Shown here one piece after another: positions 59,192 to 64,000 of a DNA stretch of 64,000 nucleotides; within the stretch, counting starts at the first letter, position 1, and the number at the start of each line of letters is the position of its first letter. The position numbers and the translations under genes were made by a program. Origin of the DNA: Sediminibacterium sp. (lineage in GTDB: Bacteria > Bacteroidota > Bacteroidia > Chitinophagales > Chitinophagaceae); assembly GCA_017537025.1 (NCBI GenBank), contig JAFWCB010000002.1:1-64000 (forward strand), given 5' to 3'. The notes below the pieces were generated by a model that saw only the letters and a program-made list of their open reading frames with translations, was not told the DNA's origin and did no database searches.

Positions 59192-61365
59192 CAATTATTG
59201 TGATTGTTTTCAACTAAAAGCTTTGCATAATTACTGTTTATGTCGAGCTCTAAGGTTTTTTGAGCATCATTTTCAAGAATCAAACCATCTCTCATTAGAA
59301 CTACTATATCTGCTTTTCTCGATAAGCTTAGCCGATGAGCGACCATAATAATTGTACACTTAGCAAAATTTGCTTTTATTGAGTCAATTATACTTACCTC
59401 GGTTTCAACATCAAGAGAATTTGTTGCTTCATCTAATATTAAGTACTTCGGGTCACGGTATAGCGCACGAGCGAGTAATATTTTTTGTTTTTGACCACCA
59501 CTTAAACCTCTTCCACCATCCCCAACTTTAGTATTGTAGCCTTGGTTGAAAGATGGTATATCATCACTAAGTCTAACTATTTCGGCAACTAGCTTGACTC
59601 TGTCAAAATTCATTAAATCAATATTCATAGTAATGTTGTCTAAAATTGTTCCTGATATAATTTTGCTATCTTGAGTCACTACACCAAAAACACTTCGCCA
59701 TTGCTGTAAATTAATTGATTTGATATTTGTGTTTCCTACAAGAATTTCTCCAAAACTTGGAGTGTATAGACCAAGCACTAACTTTAGAAGAGTACTTTTC
59801 CCACTTCCACTTTCGCCAAGTATTATTGTAAATTTTGATTCAATAAATTTAATATTTATACCTCGCAATGTAATATCTGTAGCTCCAGGGTATTGAAATG
59901 CAATATTTTGTAATGATATTTGATTGCTACTACTTAAGTTTACTAAAAGCAAATTTTCAGTAGTGAATTCTGAGGGTATAAAGCTCATTTCATTTAATCT
60001 TTTGAATGAGAGGTCAACATTTTGGAATTCAACTAGGAATGCTAAAATTTGAGAAACGGATGGAAATATCATTCCGATAAGTATTTGAATTGCAATCATT
60101 ACCCCGAAAGTAATTTCATTTTGTAAAACAAGTTTAGCACTTAAATATATTGAAACTTGATTACTTACTTGTAAAAGAAATGAGGAACCTGTATTAAGCA
60201 GATTGTTCATTCTGTAGACCCTCATTAGATCTGAAAAAGATTCAGCTTGATTTTTCTGCCATTTTTTTAAATTTTCTTTATGAAAGTCATTAAGTTTTAA
60301 ATCTAAAAAAAAACTAAGTGTGTTTACCCAAAATCCTTGATTCTTTGCAGTTCGCTCCGCATAATTCCAATCAAATTTTTTCTTTATTTTTAGGAGAGTA
60401 AAAATCCATAAGAAGTACGCCAAACAAAATATTAGAAATACAAAAGCAATAGGTTTGCTTAAATAAAAAAGAATTGAAGTAAAAACAACAAATGAAGTAA
60501 TTGAAAAAACAATATTAATTGCATGTGTTAGTAAAAAAGACTTAATCTTCTCATTATCAGTAACACGCTGTAACCAATCTCCAGAAAGTTTCGATTCAAA
60601 AAATGATAATGGCATTGCCATTAATTTTTTTAAATACGATACTCCTATATTTACGCTTGCTCTTGTTGAAATGCTTACAAGTAAAGAGTCTCTAAAAAAA
60701 ACGCCTAGGGCGGAAGAAAAAATTATTAAAATGTTACCAATTATTGCAATTTGTAGAAAATCAAAATCTTGTGTTCGTATACCTACGTCAATAATTGAGC
60801 GCGTTATAAAAGGCACTAGGCCTTGGAGAGCCGTGATAATAAATATCAAAACAAAGAGTGAGTAAATACTTTTTTTGTATGGAGAAAGGTGGACGTAAAA
60901 ATCAGTAATTTTTCTTTTTGTTATTTGAGAAACTGGTTTTTGAATATCTGAATTATACTCAATCTCTAGAACTACCCAGGATTTATCTTTTCCAAGCCAG
61001 CCATCTAAAAACTCTTCAACTGTATAACTTAATAAGCCTTTTGAAGGATCCGAAATGAAAACTTTTTTTTTGGTTATTTTGTATACAACAATAAAGTGAC
61101 TATTCTTCCAGTGAATAATGCAAGGCAAGCCCAGATCTTTTAACTCATGCCAGCCTAATCTCAAGCATGATGTATTAAAGCCAATACTTTCAAATGCGTT
61201 TTTAAGATCATAAATACTAACACCAATTTTATTACTCTTACATAACTGCCTTAAAAATCCAATTTCATAGTTTATGCGATAGTAGTTACAAATAATTGAT
61301 AAGCAAGCAGGACCGCAGTCCATAATATCCATTTGGTATTCATGTGGAAATTTTTTCAGCCCCAT
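59191..61365 (-). CDS. C39 peptidase-containing ABC transporter (PCAT)
   Basis: Combined leader peptidase and exporter, 724 aa. The C39 cysteine protease domain (residues 1-135) has the triad Cys17 (MDCGPACL), His90 (HWKNSHFIVVY) and Asp106 (ISDPSKG) plus a Gln11 oxyanion residue. Six transmembrane helices lie between about 165 and 440. The ATPase has Walker A GESGSGKSTLLKL, the signature LSGGQKQKILLARAL, Walker B YLILDEATNS and the H-loop MVAHRLS. PCATs remove double-glycine-type leaders while exporting peptides. Its likely substrate is the gene at 62125-62766, two genes upstream in the operon. Confidence 0.95.
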   Translation of the reverse strand: MGLKKFPHEYQMDIMDCGPACLSIICNYYRINYEIGFLRQLCKSNKIGVSIYDLKNAFESIGFNTSCLRLGWHELKDLGLPCIIHWKNSHFIVVYKITKKKVFISDPSKGLLSYTVEEFLDGWLGKDKSWVVLEIEYNSDIQKPVSQITKRKITDFYVHLSPYKKSIYSLFVLIFIITALQGLVPFITRSIIDVGIRTQDFDFLQIAIIGNILIIFSSALGVFFRDSLLVSISTRASVNIGVSYLKKLMAMPLSFFESKLSGDWLQRVTDNEKIKSFLLTHAINIVFSITSFVVFTSILFYLSKPIAFVFLIFCLAYFLWIFTLLKIKKKFDWNYAERTAKNQGFWVNTLSFFLDLKLNDFHKENLKKWQKNQAESFSDLMRVYRMNNLLNTGSSFLLQVSNQVSIYLSAKLVLQNEITFGVMIAIQILIGMIFPSVSQILAFLVEFQNVDLSFKRLNEMSFIPSEFTTENLLLVNLSSSNQISLQNIAFQYPGATDITLRGINIKFIESKFTIILGESGSGKSTLLKLVLGLYTPSFGEILVGNTNIKSINLQQWRSVFGVVTQDSKIISGTILDNITMNIDLMNFDRVKLVAEIVRLSDDIPSFNQGYNTKVGDGGRGLSGGQKQKILLARALYRDPKYLILDEATNSLDVETEVSIIDSIKANFAKCTIIMVAHRLSLSRKADIVVLMRDGLILENDAQKTLELDINSNYAKLLVENNHNN

Positions 61366-61379
61366 TTATTCTTATATTG

Positions 61380-62102
61380 TTAAAAATACGGTTCTTGTTT
61401 CGATAAAATTCTATTATTAATTTCTGTAATTTTTTTTGAGGTAGTGTAGCTTTTAAAAAGCCAAAATGAACCCAAAAAAAGAGGTAGTAGAATAGTTGGT
61501 TTCTGAACTTTAAAGAGCACAAATACAGCAACAAATAACGAAGCAATTGCTATTCTTAACAGTTTTTTTTGAGTTTCTTCTTTTGCGAAAAAGCCTACTT
61601 TAAATAGGGTATTTGAATTTGTTTTTAAATCATATAATAACAAAGAATTGATCAAGCAAGAGGCAAATTTTCTTTCTTCAGTATGGAGTAAAAAATGCAG
61701 AAGAAGGGTATCTTTTCTATGCTTTATTTTCAGTGAAAGGAATTTAATATTTTTAATTGAATCGTGATTGAAATCCTCGATTTTAAAATACTCAACATTA
61801 TCAAAGCGAATGCATTTGCTTTCTGCCTTTAACAAATATGTTTTCTTGAATAAAAAGGAAATTTCATAGTCTGAAAATTGGCAAATAGTTATCGGAGAAA
61901 GTTGCCGATAAATTTTTTTCGAAAAAATCAATAAAAGTATTTGAAAAAAAAATAAGGTATAAACAATATAATTGATAAATGCGAGCCCTCCAACTAAAGT
62001 AAACTGAAAAAAAAAAGTAACTAAAAAAAGAAAAAATGGAAAAAAAAGAATTACAAAAAACCGACCTCTTTTGAAAGTTGTAATCGAAAACTCATAATGC
62101 AT
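61380..62102 (-). CDS. Membrane protein between substrate and exporter, candidate immunity or accessory protein
   Basis: Not recognised. From ATG 62102 it is 240 aa; the frame extends 27 codons further upstream into the preceding gene, which I reject. Two adjacent N-terminal helices (about residues 14-35 and 39-60, very Phe-rich), a soluble middle of about 115 residues with short beta-like segments (KCIRFDNVEYFKIEDFN, NIKFLSLKIKHRKDTLLLH), and two C-terminal helices (about 185-225). Encoded 22 nt after the candidate substrate and 14 nt before the C39 transporter. Position and topology suit an immunity protein protecting the producer, or a processing accessory, but no sequence proof. Confidence 0.7.
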   Translation of the reverse strand: MHYEFSITTFKRGRFFVILFFPFFLFLVTFFFQFTLVGGLAFINYIVYTLFFFQILLLIFSKKIYRQLSPITICQFSDYEISFLFKKTYLLKAESKCIRFDNVEYFKIEDFNHDSIKNIKFLSLKIKHRKDTLLLHFLLHTEERKFASCLINSLLLYDLKTNSNTLFKVGFFAKEETQKKLLRIAIASLFVAVFVLFKVQKPTILLPLFLGSFWLFKSYTTSKKITEINNRILSKQEPYF

Positions 62103-62124
62103 TGATATTATTTTAAAGTTAAAG

Positions 62125-62766
62125 TTATTGCGGATTAGCCGCTCTATAAATGCTCCATCCGAGACTTGTAACACCAATGGCAAGTCCTGCCCCAGCAGAA
62201 ATTGTCACTCCTGGGAGGAGAAGAGGTATTGCTAATGTTATTGCTCCGATTGTTAAAAAGGATAGATCAACCCAGTCTGCAGCACTTAATTGAGAAAAAT
62301 CCCAGCCAACAGAATTTAATTTGGTAACAATTGAAATACCGTTGGTAACTACGCCTAATATACCAACCGTTGTTCCTATTCTTGATATAATTTGTTGATT
62401 TATCGGGTCACTAAAAAGTGCTTCAACTGATAAATTAACAATTTCAATTGCCCCAGCACCAAGACCAACTGCTGTAGCCAAATTAAGTAAATCATTCCTT
62501 AATGCCGTCATTTCTGCACTCATGTATCCACTTCCCCCTTGGAATAATTCCCCTTCTAAAGTTTTACCTTGCCCCTCAGATCCAGAGCTGCTTCCGCTTC
62601 CACCTAGTGTGTACGTAAGGAAGCCCATATTGAGCATGTACCAAGAGTTATAATTCATCCCATAAACTCGAGAATATGAACTAGAAACTTCAACAGGTGT
62701 AAGATCAGTTCCAGCGATAACTGACTTCATTTCATCATTACTTAGCTTATGTCCTTTATCATACAT
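62125..62766 (-). CDS. Candidate secreted bacteriocin/toxin-like protein with C39 leader
   Basis: Not recognised as a known family. 213 aa, no Cys. Residues 1-19 (HKLSNDEMKSVIAG at 6-19) resemble a double-glycine leader: LSxxEMKxxxxG pattern, ending Ala-Gly rather than Gly-Gly, predicted cut after Gly19. Then a Tyr/Ser-rich stretch (20-54), a Gly/Ser linker (55-69), and three hydrophobic segments with many small residues: LATAVGLGAGAIEIV (96-110), ISRIGTTVGILGVVTNGISI (128-147) and FLTIGAITLAIPLLLPGVTI (170-189), then AGAGLAIGVTSLGWSIY. This looks membrane-inserting. Probably exported by the downstream C39-ABC/HlyD/TolC system. Confidence 0.7.
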   Translation of the reverse strand: MYDKGHKLSNDEMKSVIAGTDLTPVEVSSSYSRVYGMNYNSWYMLNMGFLTYTLGGSGSSSGSEGQGKTLEGELFQGGSGYMSAEMTALRNDLLNLATAVGLGAGAIEIVNLSVEALFSDPINQQIISRIGTTVGILGVVTNGISIVTKLNSVGWDFSQLSAADWVDLSFLTIGAITLAIPLLLPGVTISAGAGLAIGVTSLGWSIYRAANPQ

Positions 62767-62935
62767 AAATTAAACTTTTTCTAAAACTAGTAAAAAAATC
62801 CGAAAAATCATTTTTTATTAAATAATTTTTAAGATCACCTATAAATGATGTTATCAAAATAAATATGACGCCAAACGATAAGTTTCTAAAAATTAAACTA
62901 TTATATGGGAAATTCAATTGGGACTTTAAAAAATG
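62767..62935 (-). promoter_or_regulatory. AT-rich upstream region of the secretion operon
   Basis: The 169 nt before the candidate substrate gene is very AT-rich and contains only near-matches to TAnnTTTG on the minus strand (such as TTATTTTG near 62861). It likely holds the operon promoter, but I cannot place it exactly. No terminator or inverted repeat stands out. Confidence 0.35.
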
Positions 62936-63832
62936 TCACTTACTGAAGTTTTTGCTCACGATTAACTCTTTTGAACCCGGTGTATAGGTATAAAAACCTT
63001 CTCCGGATTTTACACCTAGTTTACCTGCTGTTACCATATTTACTAAAAGCGGACACGGCGCGTATTTCGGGTTTCCGTATCCACTATAGAGTACATTCAT
63101 AATACTTAAACATACATCTAATCCAATAAAATCTGCCAATTGTAATGGACCCATTGGGTGAGCCATCCCCAACTTCATGATCGTATCAATTTCTTCAACA
63201 CCTGCGATACCTTCATACAAACTATAAATAGCTTCATTGATCATGGGCATCAATACCTTATTGGCAATAAATCCGGGATAATCATTAACTACAGAGGGAA
63301 TTTTTTGTAACTGTTTACTAAGTGCTACAATGGTTTCTGTTATACGCTTATCTGTGGCATAACCATTAATGATTTCAACCAGCTTCATTACCGGTACCGG
63401 ATTCATGAAATGCATGCCAATCACTTTGTCGGGGCGATTGGTGGCCGAAGCAATTTTAGTAATGGAAATAGATGAAGTATTGCTTGCCAATATACAAGTT
63501 GGCGGTGCTGCTGCATCCAAAGCACTAAATATTTTCAATTTCAAATCCACATTCTCCGTAGCGGCTTCAACCACTAAATCTGCTGCCGATACACCAACTT
63601 CAATACTTGTTTGGGTAGTAATATTAGCTAAAGTTGATTGTTTTACTTCTTCTGTGATGCTCCCTTTGCTAAGCTGGCGTTCCAAATTTTTAGCAATAGT
63701 TGCCAGTGCTTTTTCTAATTGGTTCTCTTGAACATCTATAAGGGTAACTTTAAAACCTGCTTGTGCAAAAACGTGGGCAATACCGTTTCCCATAGTTCCT
63801 GCTCCAATTACTGCTACTTGCTGAATGGCCAT
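62936..63832 (-). CDS. hbd: 3-hydroxybutyryl-CoA dehydrogenase
   Basis: NAD-dependent oxidation or reduction of 3-hydroxyacyl-CoA (fatty-acid or butyrate metabolism), 298 aa from ATG 63832. N-terminal NAD loop VAVIGAGTMGNGIAHVFAQAG, HFMNPVPVMKLVEII (catalytic His, about residues 139-153), DYPGFIANKVLMPMINEAI and GMAHPMGPLQLADFIGLD confirm the 3HCDH family. The frame extends to 63865, but a perfect TAnnTTTG box at 63851-63858 lies inside that extension, so I take the shorter start. Single-gene unit upstream of, and transcribed toward, the secretion operon. Confidence 0.95.
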   Translation of the reverse strand: MAIQQVAVIGAGTMGNGIAHVFAQAGFKVTLIDVQENQLEKALATIAKNLERQLSKGSITEEVKQSTLANITTQTSIEVGVSAADLVVEAATENVDLKLKIFSALDAAAPPTCILASNTSSISITKIASATNRPDKVIGMHFMNPVPVMKLVEIINGYATDKRITETIVALSKQLQKIPSVVNDYPGFIANKVLMPMINEAIYSLYEGIAGVEEIDTIMKLGMAHPMGPLQLADFIGLDVCLSIMNVLYSGYGNPKYAPCPLLVNMVTAGKLGVKSGEGFYTYTPGSKELIVSKNFSK

Positions 63833-63850
63833 ACAATCTTTTTTGTGGCG

Positions 63851-63858
63851 CAAAGGTA
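63851..63858 (-). promoter_or_regulatory. Bacteroidota -7 box of hbd
   Basis: Minus strand TACCTTTG, perfect TAnnTTTG, 18 nt before ATG 63832; it decides the start codon. Confidence 0.65.
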
Positions 63859-63877
63859 AGGGCAAAGAAGCAACTGC

Positions 63878-64000
63878 CTATTTTTTACGCTTGAAGTCGC
63901 CTCGCTTCCAGGCCTGAATAAAATCCATCCAGGCGGCTGGGTTCAGGATATTCATAGGGGGTATTTGTCCTGCGTAATAATATTTATTGGCTGATTGTCT
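63878..64000 (-). CDS. C-terminal end of an unknown protein (runs off window)
   Basis: The minus-strand frame is open from the window edge to TAG at 63878-63880, giving the last 40 residues: ...NKYYYAGQIPPMNILNPA, then AWMDFIQAWKRGDFKRKK. The lysine-rich ending is ordinary for a cytosolic protein. Not enough remains to name a family. It lies just upstream of hbd. Confidence 0.5.
   Translation of the reverse strand, partial: RQSANKYYYAGQIPPMNILNPAAWMDFIQAWKRGDFKRKK

Noticed and set aside
62103-62183. Upstream extension of the operon membrane protein
   Set aside because: Overlaps the 3' end of the candidate substrate gene and adds no membrane or family feature; ATG 62102 fits better.
1-64000. 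CRISPR array, prophage or insertion sequence
   Set aside because: No regularly spaced direct repeats with unique spacers, no cas, integrase, transposase or structural phage genes seen on either strand. The period-7 arrays have no spacers.

Overview
The window looks like chromosome from a Bacteroidota bacterium, most likely family Chitinophagaceae (genus not determinable by eye). Reasons: type IX secretion (T9SS) parts (PorP/SprF-like, PorV-like, a type B C-terminal sorting domain), a TonB-dependent receptor with a DUF5689 lipoprotein, Bacteroidota TAnnTTTG promoter boxes at several starts, little Shine-Dalgarno signal, a Gly-rich RRM protein and a moderate-to-low G+C content. Almost every gene is intact and tightly packed, with many 1-8 nt overlaps.

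Layout. 1-454: start of a secreted TPR protein. 565-6204: M61 peptidase followed by a compact biosynthetic run (UbiA prenyltransferase, type III polyketide synthase, a methyltransferase broken at an A10 tract, an FAD oxidoreductase containing a heptamer-repeat insert). 6205-6657: structured inverted repeats and tRNA-Glu. 6658-12293: GAPDH, PGK, an aldo/keto reductase, an RRM protein and the rpsF-rpsR-rplI operon. 12283-18081: EEP-family nuclease divergent from a TonB receptor plus DUF5689 lipoprotein, then a membrane-anchored unknown. 18193-25447: htpG, a flavin/2Fe-2S reductase, recJ, a polyprenyl synthase and an OmpA/TSP3 porin. 25675-29633: AT-rich three-gene T9SS module. 29623-38351: HAD phosphatase, acyltransferase, thioesterase, dipeptide epimerase, two photolyase/cryptochrome-type genes, SDR, proline dehydrogenase, thyA. 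38436-48365: folA, transhydrogenase pntAA-pntAB-pntB, RNA methyltransferase, LysM protein, TRIC channel, fmt, NamZ. 48445-55729: FKBP, pepT, SPFH-ExbB-ExbD, prmC, ribD, EamA. 55726-62766: AT-rich type I secretion operon with a C39 peptidase-ABC transporter and a candidate leader-bearing, glycine-rich membrane-active substrate. 62936-64000: 3-hydroxyacyl-CoA dehydrogenase and the end of an unknown gene.

Most interesting material: (1) the C39/HlyD/TolC operon with a 213-residue substrate carrying a leader-like N-terminus and a candidate membrane partner; (2) the UbiA + type III PKS + methyltransferase + FAD enzyme operon, with a possible slippage or phase-variable A10 tract; (3) a family of degenerate period-7 (heptanucleotide) arrays at four loci, three starting within 0-5 nt of a stop codon and one lying in frame inside a gene; (4) a photolyase of the iron-sulfur PhrB type that appears to have lost all four cluster cysteines, overlapping a gene encoding only the FAD-binding half of a photolyase.

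All calls come from reading the sequence and remembered family motifs; no search or folding program was run.
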